NCBI GenBank assembly: GCA_951828535.1 | Contig: OX639990.1 | Span: 421,300 to 485,299, forward strand | Length of the DNA: 64,000 nt | Direction of reading: 5' to 3' | DNA from: an uncultured Candidatus Entotheonella sp. | Lineage (GTDB): Bacteria; Tectomicrobia; Entotheonellia; Entotheonellales; Entotheonellaceae | Shown here: positions 44,492 through 54,426 of the stretch, one piece after another | Layout: the number at the start of each line of letters is the position of its first letter | Numbering within the stretch: the stretch's first letter is position 1 | Position numbers and translations under genes: made by a program | The notes under the pieces: model-generated | The model's input: only the letters and a program-made list of their open reading frames with translations | What the model was told of the DNA's origin: nothing | Databases searched by the model: none

Positions 44492-45165
44492 ACGTTGTCG
44501 GTTTCCCATTCCGCGAGAAACCGTCGGGTATGTTCGGGTGCGGCGGTTCCCAACCGGGTCACCTCGGCCCGCAACCGCTCGAATTCCACTGGCGTGTCCA
44601 CGTCGTACCAAGCCGCCAGCGACGAGACTTTCAGGCCCAACCCCGCGGCGCGGCGCAGGGTCTGGTCATACACCCGCGGGGTGCTCCACGGCATGGCGTC
44701 AAACAACTCGGGATGCAACTGCCGCAGGCCGATCAGGTAGTAGCCGCCGTCGGCGCTGGGTCCAAGCACCAGGTCGGCGCCGTGCGCCGCGAGGGAATCG
44801 AGAGCCCGCTGCAGGTTTTCGGTGGGCAGGGTAGGCGAATCGCTGTCGGTGGCGATAGCCCCTTCGTGACCCATATCAAATAGCTGCCGAAAGGTGGAGG
44901 TCAGCCGGGCAGACAACCCATCGCCAATCTGCGGCAACAGGAGAAAATCGGGCGCTAGCGCCGCAAAGAAGGGACGGCTTTGCGCCGGCGTATATGCAAT
45001 CACGGGGGCGGCACCGCAAAGCGAACTGACCTGACTGATTCTGTCGCGCAGAAAACTGTCGTACAACACCGCAATGTCATCGTCCGACAGAAGCGGGCGC
45101 AGACGGGTTTTGACGGTGCCGGGCACAGGTTCCTTGGCCATGATGACGACGGCAATCGACTCCAT
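44488..45165 (-). CDS. rSAM/selenodomain-associated transferase 1 family (DUF2064, TIGR04282-like)
   Basis: 225 residues. Begins IAVVIMAKEPVPGTVKTRL, continues GDGLSARLTSTFRQLFDMG, ATDSDSPTLPTENLQRAL and LGPSADGGYYLIGLRQ, and ends with the WYDVDTPVEFERL block. The fold is nucleotide-diphospho-sugar-transferase-like. The start at 45165 has GGAGG 7 bases before it. It follows the MerA-like gene by 16 bases. The acceptor and donor are unknown. Confidence 0.87.
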   Translation of the reverse strand: MESIAVVIMAKEPVPGTVKTRLRPLLSDDDIAVLYDSFLRDRISQVSSLCGAAPVIAYTPAQSRPFFAALAPDFLLLPQIGDGLSARLTSTFRQLFDMGHEGAIATDSDSPTLPTENLQRALDSLAAHGADLVLGPSADGGYYLIGLRQLHPELFDAMPWSTPRVYDQTLRRAAGLGLKVSSLAAWYDVDTPVEFERLRAEVTRLGTAAPEHTRRFLAEWETDNV

Positions 45166-45181
45166 CGCAACCCTCCTGCCC

Positions 45182-46735
45182 TTACCGGCCACGCTGCCAA
45201 CTCAGCCACTTGCCCATAATTTTTCGCACCGTGGGGGTGAGGCGCGTGCGGTTGTACAAGTCGCCGGTTTTGCGCACCGCTTCGGCTTGCGTGGGGTAGG
45301 GGAGAATAACCTTGGAAATTTTGCCCAATCCCAGGGCGTGGGTCATGGCCGTGGCGTAGATGCCGATCATGTCGCCGGCGTTGCGCGCTACGATGGTAGC
45401 GCCCAGAATCGTGTCACCGCCTCTTTTGACGTGGACCTTGGCGAATCCTTCGTCTTCGCCGTCGAGGATGGCCCGGTCAACGTCGTCAAAGGGCTGTGTG
45501 AAGGTGTCGATAGCGGTCCCGGCTGCCGCGGCGGTGGCCTCGGTCAGGCCGACGTGGGCGATCTGCGGCTCGGTGTAGGTGCACCAGGGAATCGTCAGCG
45601 CCGATGCCTTCTGACGCCCCTTGAATAAGGCGTTGGCGATGACGATACGGGCCATGAAATCGGCGGCGTGGGTGAACTGGAAGCGCGAGCACACGTCACC
45701 GGCGGCGAAGATGTGCGGGTTGCTGGTACGCAGGTTGTCGTCCACCTGCACGCCCCGCGGCGTGTAAGCCACGTCCGCGGCTTCCAGGCCGAGGCCGTCG
45801 ACATTCGCCGTGCGCCCGGCGGAGACGACGATGGCGTCCACGGCCGCCTCACGGGTGTTGCCGGGGCCATCCTTGTAGCGCAGCACCTTATCCTCGCCTC
45901 TGACCTCGACGGCGAACAGCGACGCCGACAAGGCCAGCTCGACACCGTCCCGCAGCATGGATTCCTGCACGAGGTGCGCGGCGTCGGCGTCTTCCCGGTT
46001 GAGCACGTGGTCGCCGGTGTGGATGAGAGTGACCTGCGAGCCCAGCCGGCAAAACGTCTGGGCGAGTTCGCAGCCGATCGGTCCGCCGCCAATGACGGCC
46101 AGTCGCGCCGGGCGTTCGGTCAGGCTGAACACCGTTTCGTTGGTGAGGTATCCCGCTTCGGCTAGTCCCTCCACCGGCGGCGCCACGGCCCGGCCGCCAG
46201 TGGCAATTACCGCTTTGGCGAACCGCAGCGTCTGCCCGCCAACCTCGATTTGCCGCGTCCCCGTAAACCGCCCCTCGCCCAGGAACACGTCCACCCCCGC
46301 CTCGCTGTACCGCTTCACCGAGTCGTTGCGGCTGATCTGCGCCCGCAGCCGCCGCATGCGTGCCATGGCGGCCCCGAAATCCACCGTTGCGTCGCCGTTC
46401 GGCTGCACGCCGTAGTTCGGCGCGTCGCGCACGTCGGCCCACGCCGAGGCGGCGCGAATGATGCCCTTGCTGGGCACGCAGCCATAATTCAGGCAGTCCC
46501 CGCCCATCAGGTGTTTCTCGACGAGCGCCACCCGTGCACCCAGCCCGGCGGAGCCGATAGCCGACACCAGACCTGCGGTTCCCGCACCCAGCACCACCAA
46601 GTTGTACGGGTTGTTCGGAGTGGGGTTCTCATAATCCGTGGGGTGCGTGTTGGCCAGCAGGTTCAGGTTGTGCTCGTCGGCGGGCGATACCTCGACAGCG
46701 GCAGCGCCGGTGGGTTGAGCGGATTCGGGAGCCAT
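45182..46735 (-). CDS. Mercuric reductase-like FAD disulfide oxidoreductase
   Basis: 517 residues. The N-terminal FAD site is YNLVVLGAGTAGLVSAIGSA, the redox disulfide CLNYGC (in GGDCLNYGCVPSKG) and the NAD site LAVIGGGPIGCELAQTF. The dimerisation end contains TIPWCTYTEPQIAHVGL and GLGKISKVILPYPTQAE, as in Hg(II) reductases and dihydrolipoamide dehydrogenases. The C-terminal Cys pair needed for Hg(II) reduction is absent, so a mercury role is unlikely. AGGAGA lies 8 bases before the ATG. It sits between TVP38 and a transferase, an arrangement seen in several bacteria. Confidence 0.88.
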   Translation of the reverse strand: MAPESAQPTGAAAVEVSPADEHNLNLLANTHPTDYENPTPNNPYNLVVLGAGTAGLVSAIGSAGLGARVALVEKHLMGGDCLNYGCVPSKGIIRAASAWADVRDAPNYGVQPNGDATVDFGAAMARMRRLRAQISRNDSVKRYSEAGVDVFLGEGRFTGTRQIEVGGQTLRFAKAVIATGGRAVAPPVEGLAEAGYLTNETVFSLTERPARLAVIGGGPIGCELAQTFCRLGSQVTLIHTGDHVLNREDADAAHLVQESMLRDGVELALSASLFAVEVRGEDKVLRYKDGPGNTREAAVDAIVVSAGRTANVDGLGLEAADVAYTPRGVQVDDNLRTSNPHIFAAGDVCSRFQFTHAADFMARIVIANALFKGRQKASALTIPWCTYTEPQIAHVGLTEATAAAAGTAIDTFTQPFDDVDRAILDGEDEGFAKVHVKRGGDTILGATIVARNAGDMIGIYATAMTHALGLGKISKVILPYPTQAEAVRKTGDLYNRTRLTPTVRKIMGKWLSWQRGR

Positions 46736-46766
46736 GTTCGCGTTCTCCTATTTTTCCGGTGCCGGT

Positions 46767-47507
46767 CTACGCGGTTGCCTTGCCGGAACGGGCCTTGATT
46801 TTCTTGTAGACGACGGGGATCAGCGCCAGAACGGCCAAGCCGACGAGCGCCGTGATGATCTGTGGGGTGAGGATGCCGGCGGCGCTGAATTCGCCGCCCT
46901 GGTCGAACACACTGCCCAGCCCGGCGCCGACCGTTGCGAACACGAAAGTGCCGGGGATGATGCCAATGAAGGTGCCTATAACGTAAACGCGTAGGGAAAC
47001 GCCCAGAAATGCTGGCACCAGATTAACTAGGAAGAAGGGAAAGAGCGGTACCAGGCGCAACACCAGCAGATAGCTGAGGGCGCCTTCCTGAAAGCCGTCC
47101 TGCATCCGTTGCAGCGCTGGCCCGGCCTTGGCTCGCAACGCGTCGCCGAACGAGGTCTTGGCGATCAGAAAGAGGGCCGTAGCGCCCACGGTGGCGGCAA
47201 AGACGACGCACACCGTGCCCCAGGCCGAGCCGAACAGAAAGCCGCCGGTGATGGTCAAAACAGCGCCGCCGGGCAGCGAAAAGGCGATGGCGACGGCGTA
47301 GATGAGCATGTAGATGAGGGCAGCGATAACGCCGTAGGCGTCCACCCAATTGAGCAGGGCGGCACGGTTTTCCCGCAGGGCCTCGAAGCTGATGAAGCGA
47401 TCGAGATCAAAGACGAAAAACGCCACAAGTCCGAGGACCAGCACGCCCACGGGAATCAATCGTTTGTATGAAAGCGAGGTGCCTTGGGGTGCCGTTGTGT
47501 CATCCAT
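46767..47507 (-). CDS. TVP38/TMEM64 (DedA-like) membrane protein
   Basis: 246 residues, about five to six membrane spans. It has the SNARE-associated/DedA region: LPGGAVLTITGGFLFGSAWG, GATALFLIAKTSFGDAL, LRLVPLFPFFLVNLVPAFLG and IGTFIGIIPGTFVFATVG. Members may be lipid scramblases. AGGAGG precedes the ATG. First gene of a minus-strand group with the MerA-like and transferase genes; divergent from ridA. Confidence 0.9.
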   Translation of the reverse strand: MDDTTAPQGTSLSYKRLIPVGVLVLGLVAFFVFDLDRFISFEALRENRAALLNWVDAYGVIAALIYMLIYAVAIAFSLPGGAVLTITGGFLFGSAWGTVCVVFAATVGATALFLIAKTSFGDALRAKAGPALQRMQDGFQEGALSYLLVLRLVPLFPFFLVNLVPAFLGVSLRVYVIGTFIGIIPGTFVFATVGAGLGSVFDQGGEFSAAGILTPQIITALVGLAVLALIPVVYKKIKARSGKATA

Positions 47508-47685
47508 GCCGAGCCTCCTGTTGTTGCGTAGACCTGTGACACCGAGAGTGGCATAGGCTACCCGTCCGGCCTGGTATTGGCAAGGGGTATCTCGGCCTGT
47601 TGCGCTGCTGGGGTGAAGCCGCTACGATGCCGCGCAGGGCAGCCCTTGCTGCCTGCAAACCCATGCAAAACAAGAGGAGACGACG

Positions 47686-48033
47686 ATGGCGATCAAGCGA
47701 CATGACACCGGCCCGCGCATGAGTCAGGCGGTCGAGACCGATTCCACCGTGCATTTGGCGGGCCTCGTGGCCAGCGAACCGGTGGCCGACCCCAAGGCCC
47801 AGGCGCAGCAGATTCTGGCCAAGGTGGACAACTATCTGGCGCGCTGCGGCAGCGACAAGTCCAAGATACTGTCGGCCCAGATTTGGCTTGCCAACATGGC
47901 CTATTTCAGCGCCGTCAATGAAGTCTGGGATGCCTGGGTCGACCCCGCCAACCCGCCGGCCCGCGCCTGCGTGGAGAGCAAGCTGGCCTCGCCGCATTAC
48001 ATGGTCGAAATCATGATCACGGCGGCGAAGTAG
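47686..48033 (+). CDS. RidA family protein
   Basis: 115 residues. It has the RidA/YjgF pattern (HLAGLVASEPVADPKAQAQQ, ILSAQIWLANMAYFSAVNEV, PARACVESKLASPHYMVEIM). The Arg that holds the imine substrate carboxylate is in PARACVES. The usual Glu near the C-terminus is in MVEIMITA. It may deaminate reactive enamines/imines or belong to a non-deaminating subgroup. AGAGGAG lies 8 bases upstream. A GNAT gene follows after 5 bases. Confidence 0.9.
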   Translation: MAIKRHDTGPRMSQAVETDSTVHLAGLVASEPVADPKAQAQQILAKVDNYLARCGSDKSKILSAQIWLANMAYFSAVNEVWDAWVDPANPPARACVESKLASPHYMVEIMITAAK

Positions 48034-48038
48034 GTACC

Positions 48039-48566
48039 ATGATCACTTTGGAAACGCCTCGGTTGCGCCTGCGAATGTTTCGGCAGAAGGACTTCGACGC
48101 CTACACCGACCTGCTTGCCGACCCAGAGGTGGCGCGCCATTTGTCCCACGGCCAGCCGCTGTCCCGCCCGGAAGCCTGGCGACACATGGCTATGTTGCTG
48201 GGTCACTGGCAACTCCTAGGCTTCGGCCCCTGGGCGGTCGAAGAGCGGGGCAGCGGCGAATTTGTCGGCCGTATCGGCCCGTACCACCCTGCCGGGTGGC
48301 CTGGCCTGGAATTGACCTGGACGATTCGACGGCAGTCCTGGGGGCAGGGTAACGCCACAGAGGGCGCTCGTGTCGCCTTGGCGTATGTTTTCCAGCAGAT
48401 GGCCCGCGATCGCGTGATCAGTCTGATTCGTCCCGAGAACGCAGCGTCGATACGTGTCGCGGAGAAGATTGGTCAGCGGTTGCAGGACCGCATGGACTTT
48501 TACGGAGGGGAAGCCTTGGTGTATGGCATCAGCAGGGAAGAATGGCTGCAGAGCAACCCTGGGTAG
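48039..48566 (+). CDS. GNAT N-acetyltransferase (RimJ/RimL-like)
   Basis: 175 residues. Begins with the typical ETPRLRLRMFRQKDFDAYTD. The acetyl-CoA site is in the region RRQSWGQGNATEGARVALAY (Q/R-x-x-G-x-G/A type) and VISLIRPENAASIRVAEKIG is the C-terminal signature. It acetylates a small molecule or a protein N-terminus; substrate unknown. It follows ridA closely and is probably cotranscribed with it. Confidence 0.9.
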   Translation: MITLETPRLRLRMFRQKDFDAYTDLLADPEVARHLSHGQPLSRPEAWRHMAMLLGHWQLLGFGPWAVEERGSGEFVGRIGPYHPAGWPGLELTWTIRRQSWGQGNATEGARVALAYVFQQMARDRVISLIRPENAASIRVAEKIGQRLQDRMDFYGGEALVYGISREEWLQSNPG

Positions 48567-48689
48567 GGTGGAGTGGCAGGCAGCTCCTGACCCACCGCTG
48601 CCGGGCACAGGCACCTACCTCACGGTCGATACCCGGCAGCGATGGACCCAGTGGCGGGCCAGGGAGAGAGGGACCGGCCCGCCTATCTA

Positions 48690-50228
48690 TCAGTGAAATT
48701 CCAGCTCCTCTTCCAACTCGAACCAGCCGAACACCACAACGCTGGTGGGGGCGTTTAGATCGAATTCTCGCTCTATTTCGGCATCTTCCAGATGTACTTC
48801 GTAGACTTTGTTGTTGTCTGGATCGGCGACATAAGCAAACCCGGGAGCAAGAGCGAGAGAGGGGACTGGAACTCCACGGAAACCCCGCGTATCCCCTACG
48901 ATTCCCTGTACCTGACCGACGAGCTCGTTCCCTGACATCGTGAGATCGAAGATGTATAGGTTGCCGGTCCGGGTAAGCACCACAAAGCGGCCTTCGCCCA
49001 TCGGAAAATTATGATCCACGGGTTCGAAGGCGTAGCCCCGGTACCCCTGGCTACCCGCTTCTACTTCGATTAGCTCGGACCCCGCGTCAGTGCCATCAAC
49101 GACCTCACTTCCAACAATCTTAAGGAAATGGTCGCCGTAGGTGGCCATGATGATTCCTTCAGAAGGTCCCATCCCGCCGACCAGACCGCCGGAAGTCGTC
49201 TCTGAGCCGTCATCGGGGTAGGCCACTTCAGCTGCCTCAAATGAATCGGACATCTCGTCATACGTCATCACCAGGATGCCGCTTCGTTCTGTGATGGGGT
49301 CGCCAGTGTAGCCGGGGGATATTTCGGGATTATTGTCCTCGGGGCCTTCATTGCAGCCAAATGCCACGTAAATCCCCGACACCGCCTCGCCGTGCAGCCT
49401 GGGGCAGAAGCCTCGGAAATCCTGGACGATGTCCATTTCAACATCTTCGGCGTCCGCCCGATATGTCGCCACACCTCTAGGGAGCGTGCTGTAGTCAAGC
49501 CCGCCCACATCTTCGTTCATCCCGACGGACACGATGAACAGGTCTTCGTGAAAGGCGATGGCGGCGCCATGTGCATAACTGCCGACGTCAAGTTGGAAAA
49601 TCGGCTCGGGACGGGTCTGGCTGTCCCAATCGGAGTCCCTGTATACAACGGCGACGCCATTTACGTTCTGGCTGTCGTCGTCCGTGTGGCGGCTGCCGTC
49701 GTAAAATACGGCGGTAAGTCCGTGATGGCTGCTCCAGTGAACCGGGCGGTACAAGCCCATCTCGCCGCCGCCGTGCCCCAGTTGATAGGGCAACAATGTT
49801 GGATCACCCCATACCGGATCGGAGTGGTCGCCGTGCCCTTCTATCGTCAGGCCGCTGTCAACGACGTAAATCCTGTTGGCGTCGGGGTCGTTTGTGGGAG
49901 AAAAGTGTCCTGTACGCTGTAATACGAATCCGAAACGGCCATCGGACGTGGTCCTCAGCGAATTGCCGAAACCGTCCGCATCGCTCCCCTCGAACCCAGC
50001 GTCGGCGTCGAACGTCGCAACCACCTGTTCGGATTCGAGATCAAATACGTTAAGCTCCTGATTTTCCGCGTCTAAAACCATCAGGCGGCCAGGAAACTCG
50101 TCAGCGTGGCCGTGCTCATCCATGTGGACCTCGCCGTCGCCGCCGTCACCGCAGCCTGCCAAGGCCAGGACGAACAAGAGGATCATGGCCAATCGTGTTG
50201 CTTTTCCGGCAATAGACCGAATGAACAT
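48690..50228 (-). CDS. AztD-like zinc metallochaperone lipoprotein
   Basis: 512 residues. A lipoprotein signal ends in LALAGC (Cys26). The mature N-terminus is His-rich (VHMDEHGHADE: His35, 39, 41), followed by a beta-propeller-like body (LMVLDAENQELNVFDLES, SYAHGAAIAFHEDLFIV, RFVVLTRTGNLYIFDL). AztD proteins are periplasmic zinc chaperones that load the AztC binding protein of a zinc ABC transporter. Here no aztABC genes adjoin, so it is an orphan. AAGGAG lies 7 bases before the ATG. An AT-rich palindrome at 50342-50361 could be a Zur-type operator (inference). The metal and the partner are unproven. Confidence 0.75.
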   Translation of the reverse strand: MFIRSIAGKATRLAMILLFVLALAGCGDGGDGEVHMDEHGHADEFPGRLMVLDAENQELNVFDLESEQVVATFDADAGFEGSDADGFGNSLRTTSDGRFGFVLQRTGHFSPTNDPDANRIYVVDSGLTIEGHGDHSDPVWGDPTLLPYQLGHGGGEMGLYRPVHWSSHHGLTAVFYDGSRHTDDDSQNVNGVAVVYRDSDWDSQTRPEPIFQLDVGSYAHGAAIAFHEDLFIVSVGMNEDVGGLDYSTLPRGVATYRADAEDVEMDIVQDFRGFCPRLHGEAVSGIYVAFGCNEGPEDNNPEISPGYTGDPITERSGILVMTYDEMSDSFEAAEVAYPDDGSETTSGGLVGGMGPSEGIIMATYGDHFLKIVGSEVVDGTDAGSELIEVEAGSQGYRGYAFEPVDHNFPMGEGRFVVLTRTGNLYIFDLTMSGNELVGQVQGIVGDTRGFRGVPVPSLALAPGFAYVADPDNNKVYEVHLEDAEIEREFDLNAPTSVVVFGWFELEEELEFH

Positions 50229-50341
50229 GCGATCTCCTTATTGAAAAAGCGACCGGTAGATGGTCACAGTTCAGTGACAAAATGTCATCTCTAGCAAATA
50301 GTTCGTTCGCCGCGGGAGCGCGCGAAATCATCGTGAATCAC

Positions 50342-50361
50342 GATTATAATAAATTAATATC
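50342..50361. promoter_or_regulatory. AT-rich palindrome upstream of the AztD-like gene
   Basis: GATTATAAT-AA-ATTAATATC: two 9-base arms matching at 7 of 9 positions, about 114 bases before the start, in an otherwise GC-rich region. Its size and AT content fit a Fur/Zur-class operator; this is inference, not a match to a known box. Confidence 0.4.
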
Positions 50362-50569
50362 AATAAAAAGGAATGTCAAACATGATCGGCAAGAAATCGT
50401 AGGCGAAGGGGCGGTAAGATGTCGGATTTACCGGGGAGCGGAATAGGCCGCTATGTGGGCCTTAGGAACAGCTGGGTGGGAAGATTCACGGACAAAACAG
50501 GTTCCATCGCTGCCGGACACCGGCGTCTATCCGCAAGGCGGTTACCGGCAGCAATGGGTGAGTGAAGGG

Positions 50570-50983
50570 CTATGCCGGCAGATCGGCCGGCCGCTCGCAA
50601 GCCACCGTTTCCATCTGCGCCGGTACTGAAATTTCCAGGATTTCCAGATCGTCCGAAGTTCTGAGCTCGTTGTGGCGCAGGCCGCCGGGGATGAACAGCG
50701 ACTCGCCCGCCTGCACGCGGATCTGTTCCCCCGTCTCGAACTCCAGGTCCACCCAGCCCTTCAGGGTATACACGAACTGCGCCTCGCAGACGTGATAGTG
50801 CCAGCCCGTCGGCTCCGTCATGCCGGTGATGGCTTCGGTTATCTGCGCCCGCATGGCACCCTGGGTGGCGTCGGTGACTCCGAGATCGCGATAGTCGAAG
50901 AACGATCGCCTACCCGGCACGTTCGGGGCCGTCTTGTTCTTGACGTGGACGGGCCGCATCTGTTTTTCCGTTGTTGCGGACAT
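50570..50983 (-). CDS. Cupin-domain protein
   Basis: 137-residue single cupin. Motif 1 is GWHYHVCEAQFVYTLKGWVD with metal-binding His and Glu, motif 2 is SLFIPGGLRHN with the last His. It could be a small dioxygenase, isomerase or a binding protein; substrate unknown. AGGGAGG lies 7-8 bases before the ATG at 50983; a longer frame has no site. Confidence 0.85.
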   Translation of the reverse strand: MSATTEKQMRPVHVKNKTAPNVPGRRSFFDYRDLGVTDATQGAMRAQITEAITGMTEPTGWHYHVCEAQFVYTLKGWVDLEFETGEQIRVQAGESLFIPGGLRHNELRTSDDLEILEISVPAQMETVACERPADLPA

Positions 50984-51167
50984 GCTGCATACCTCCCTGG
51001 TTGGTGAAGTGAGTGGGCGCCACAACTGGCGAATCGGTCCATTAACGCACGATTCCCCTCCCCCGTCCACACCTAACCGGCATCAACCTCGGGACGTTGG
51101 GTGGCCTTGGGGGACCGCCGTTGCGACGTTGCCTCAGTCGCAGGCAACGTCGCACACGGCAGCGGCG

Positions 51168-53798
51168 TTAACTATCGGCGTCGATGCCCGGCGGATTTTC
51201 AATGTCCACGTTGAGGGCGCCGTCCTGAACGTCCACCCGCACGGTGGCGCCGTTGCGCACCTCGCCGCCGATCAGAGCGCGGCCAATTCTCGTCTCCAGT
51301 TCGCGCTGCAGAAACCGCCGCAACGGCCGCGCGCCGTATACCGGATCGAACCCCTGGCGGGCGATCAACGATCTCGCGCCGCCGCTGAGGTCGAGCTTGA
51401 CGTCGCGGTCGGCCAACCGCCGGCGCAGTTCGTCGGCCAGCAGGTCGACGATGCGCTCGATCTCGTCCAGGGTCAGAGTCTTGAACAGCACGGTATCGTC
51501 CACCCGGTTCAGAAATTCCGGTCGGAAGTGCTGCCGCAACTCCTGCATGACAACCGCCCGCGCCGGTTCGCTGATGTCGCCGGCGGCCGAAATGCCCTCC
51601 AGCAGGTGCTGCGAGCCGATGTTCGACGTCATGATGATCACCGTGTTCTTGAAGTCCACGGTGCGGCCGTGGGCATCGGTGACGCGGCCGTCGTCGAGTA
51701 TCTGCAGCAGGACGTTGAACACGTCGGGGTGCGCCTTCTCGATCTCGTCGAACAGGATCACCGCGTAGGGCTTGCGCCGCACCGCCTCGGTGAGCTGGCC
51801 GCCCTCCTCGTAGCCCACGTACCCCGGCGGGGCACCGATGAGGCGAGACACGGTGTGCCGCTCCATGTACTCGCTCATGTCGATGCGCACGATGTTGTCT
51901 TCGCTGTCGAACAGCGCCGCCGCCAGGGTCTTGGCGAGTTCCGTCTTGCCCACGCCGGTGGGGCCGAGGAAGATGAACGAGCCAATCGGGCGGCGCGGGT
52001 CCTTGATGCCGGCGCGCGCCCGGATGATGGCGTCGGCCACCAGTTGCACGGCCTCGTCCTGGCCCACGACGCGCTGGTGCAGGATGTCGTCCAGGCGCAA
52101 CAGCTTGTCGCGCTCGCCTTCTACGAGCCGCGTGACGGGGACACCCGTCCAGCGCGACACGATGGCGGCGATTTCGTCTTCGGTCACCTCCTCGCGCAGG
52201 AGCCGGCCACCGTTGCGTCCGGCCATGCTCGCCTCGGCTGTTCCCAAACGTTTCTGCAGCCCCGGCAACCGCCCATGACGTAGCTCGGCGGCGCGGTTGA
52301 GGTCATAGGCGCGTTCCGCCTGCTCGACGTCTCGCCGCACCTGCTCGATCTCCTCCCGCAAAGCACGCACCTCGCCGATGGCGCCTTTCTCCGTTTCCCA
52401 CTGCGCCCGTAGCGTGCTGCCCTGCTCCTTGAGGTCGGCCAGTTCCTGACGCAGGGCCTCCAGGCGGTCCTGGCTGGTCTTGTCGGTCTCTTTGTTGAGG
52501 GCCGCCTCTTCGATCTCCAGTTGCATGACGCGGCGAGTGATTTCGTCGAGCTCGGTCGGCATCGAGTCGATCTCGGTGCGCACCATGGCGCAGGCTTCGT
52601 CGACCAGGTCGATGGCCTTGTCGGGTAGGAAGCGGTCGGCGATGTAACGGTTGGAGAGCACCGCAGCGCCCACCAGGGCGTTGTCCTGAATGCGCACGCC
52701 GTGGTGCACCTCGTAGCGCTCGCGCAGGCCGCGCAGGATGGAGATGGTGTCCTCGACCGACGGCGCGTCCACCATCACCGGCTGAAAGCGCCGCTCCAGG
52801 GCGGCGTCCTTCTCGATGTATTGACGATGCTCATTGAGCGTGGTGGCGCCGATGCAGTGCAACTCGCCGCGCGCCAGCATGGGCTTCAGCATGTTGCCGG
52901 CGTCCGGCGAGCCCTCGGTACGTCCGGCGCCGACGATGTTGTGCAACTCGTCGATAAACAGAATGATGTTGCCGTCGCTCTCCTTAATCTCGTTGAGCAC
53001 GGCTTTGAGACGCTCCTCGAACTCGCCGCGGAACTTGGCGCCAGCCAGCAGGGCGCCCATGTCCAAAGCGAAGACGCGGCGGTCGTGCAGCCATTCCGGC
53101 ACGTCGCCCTTGACGATGCGTTGCGCCAGCCCCTCGACGATGGCGGTCTTGCCGACGCCGGGCTCACCAATGAGTACCGGATTGTTCTTGGTTTTGCGGG
53201 AAAGAATCCGAATGGTGCGGCGGATTTCGTCGTCGCGCCCGATGACCGGGTCGAGCTTGCCCTGCCGGGCCTGCGCTACCAGGTCGAGGCCGTACTTATC
53301 CAGCGCCTCGTAGGCAGTCTCCGGCGTGTCGCTGGTGACCCGCTGATGCCCCCGCACGGCCGCCAGCGCCTCCAGAAGCGCGTCTCGCGTGACCTTGAAC
53401 TGGCTCAGAACGCGTCCGGCCGCGTTCTGGCTGCCGTCGTCGGCCAGCGCCAGAATCAGATGCTCGACGGAGATGTACTCGTCCTTGAGCCGTTTAGCCT
53501 CGTCCTCCGCCTTGAGCAGCCGTTTCCGCAGGTGCTGTGTGATGTATATCTTGCCGGCTTCCGCACCGGGCCCGGAGATGCGCGGCCGACGGTTCAGTTC
53601 CTGCTCCACCGCCTGGGCCAGCGGGGCTGTCGGCACGCCCATTCGCTCCAGCAGCCGCGGCACCAGCCCGTGGCTTTGTTCAACCAGGGCCAGCAACAAA
53701 TGCTCGCCGTCTACTTCGATGTGCCCGTGCCGCAACGCCTTGTCCTGCGCCGTCTGGAGGGCGGCCTGTGATTTCTGTGTCAGTTTGTCGAAATTCAT
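51168..53798 (-). CDS. clpB: ATP-dependent disaggregase ClpB
   Basis: 876-residue Hsp100 chaperone that, with DnaK, pulls polypeptides out of aggregates. N-domain repeats ([20 protein letters not shown]), first AAA module with Walker [14 protein letters not shown] and Walker [11 protein letters not shown]. The coiled-coil M-domain (about 400-530) includes [20 protein letters not shown]. The second module has [13 protein letters not shown] and [10 protein letters not shown]. The length is that of full ClpB. AGAGGAGG lies 7 bases before the ATG at 53798; a longer frame to 53846 is not needed. No CIRCE element is seen upstream. Confidence 0.96.
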   Translation of the reverse strand: MNFDKLTQKSQAALQTAQDKALRHGHIEVDGEHLLLALVEQSHGLVPRLLERMGVPTAPLAQAVEQELNRRPRISGPGAEAGKIYITQHLRKRLLKAEDEAKRLKDEYISVEHLILALADDGSQNAAGRVLSQFKVTRDALLEALAAVRGHQRVTSDTPETAYEALDKYGLDLVAQARQGKLDPVIGRDDEIRRTIRILSRKTKNNPVLIGEPGVGKTAIVEGLAQRIVKGDVPEWLHDRRVFALDMGALLAGAKFRGEFEERLKAVLNEIKESDGNIILFIDELHNIVGAGRTEGSPDAGNMLKPMLARGELHCIGATTLNEHRQYIEKDAALERRFQPVMVDAPSVEDTISILRGLRERYEVHHGVRIQDNALVGAAVLSNRYIADRFLPDKAIDLVDEACAMVRTEIDSMPTELDEITRRVMQLEIEEAALNKETDKTSQDRLEALRQELADLKEQGSTLRAQWETEKGAIGEVRALREEIEQVRRDVEQAERAYDLNRAAELRHGRLPGLQKRLGTAEASMAGRNGGRLLREEVTEDEIAAIVSRWTGVPVTRLVEGERDKLLRLDDILHQRVVGQDEAVQLVADAIIRARAGIKDPRRPIGSFIFLGPTGVGKTELAKTLAAALFDSEDNIVRIDMSEYMERHTVSRLIGAPPGYVGYEEGGQLTEAVRRKPYAVILFDEIEKAHPDVFNVLLQILDDGRVTDAHGRTVDFKNTVIIMTSNIGSQHLLEGISAAGDISEPARAVVMQELRQHFRPEFLNRVDDTVLFKTLTLDEIERIVDLLADELRRRLADRDVKLDLSGGARSLIARQGFDPVYGARPLRRFLQRELETRIGRALIGGEVRNGATVRVDVQDGALNVDIENPPGIDADS

Positions 53799-53974
53799 GT
53801 CGTGCCTCCTCTGGGTGATAAGGGGGTATTGGTTTATCTGCCCCAATGAGACAGCAATTTATGTGCCAGTGTTTAGACGGGGAAATCAACTGGCGGGCAA
53901 TTCCAGGCACAAAGGAAACCTCCACATACATTTCTGCGCGATTTGAATATTGTTGTTAGAGTTCAATTCATCAG

Positions 53975-54136
53975 GTGACGTTACGCATTTTCAGAGGGCG
54001 TTTGGGACTGGCGACGCTGCCGGCAAGGCGGCCTCCCGAAGGGTCGTAACTTCTCCTCTCCCTGACCCTCCCGCGGAGGGCGGACGGAACCCAAGAAACT
54101 CAAGCTGCTCATGACGCAGACGGTGCGTAACGTCAC
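53975..54136. repeat. 162-bp element with perfect 13-bp terminal inverted repeats
   Basis: GTGACGTTACGCA (53975-53987) and its exact complement (54124-54136) enclose a non-coding segment. A third, near-identical arm (GTGATGTTACGCAC, 54144-54157) forms with the right end a hairpin of 14 bp (13 paired) and a 7-base loop. It looks like a miniature, non-autonomous (MITE-like) or REP-type element. Confidence 0.65.
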
Positions 54137-54244
54137 TTCGTCAGTGATGTTACGCACTTGGCAACTCGTCAACCGACCTTGACGTGCCTGTGCCAGAAGT
54201 TGTCGCCAGAACACCATCGTCTACAGGCATAGGCTCCGTCTGCA

Positions 54245-54308
54245 CGTCATGCCGGGCATGACCCGGCACCCATGCACGCCAGTGGATTCCCGGCATGCGC
54301 CGGAATGA
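54245..54308. repeat. Double-hairpin intergenic repeat (GTCATGCCGGG... type)
   Basis: Two small hairpins, GCCGGG-CATGA-CCCGGC and TTCCCGGC-ATGC-GCCGGAA, joined by ACCCATGCACGCCAGTGG. This GTCAT-to-ATGAC pattern is a widespread dispersed repeat of proteobacterial intergenic DNA. Together with the 162-bp element it fills most of the 628-base gene-free stretch 53799-54426. Confidence 0.6.
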
Positions 54309-54426
54309 CCCTTTGGGGCAAACCTCGCAACGCCAATTCCTCAAGGCTGCGCAACATCAAGTCGTCATTTGCCATCGCGGCATGCTTTGAGGAGCAGGCA
54401 ATTCAATCAGACAGAAGGAGAGCAGG

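Noticed and set aside
45182-46735. Functional mercuric reductase (merA)
   Set aside because: The C-terminal vicinal Cys pair and the N-terminal HMA domain are absent and no other mer genes adjoin.
53799-53960. Heat-shock signals (CIRCE or sigma-32 promoter) upstream of clpB
   Set aside because: No CIRCE palindrome; a CCCCGTCT-like -10 exists but the -35 and the spacing are poor.
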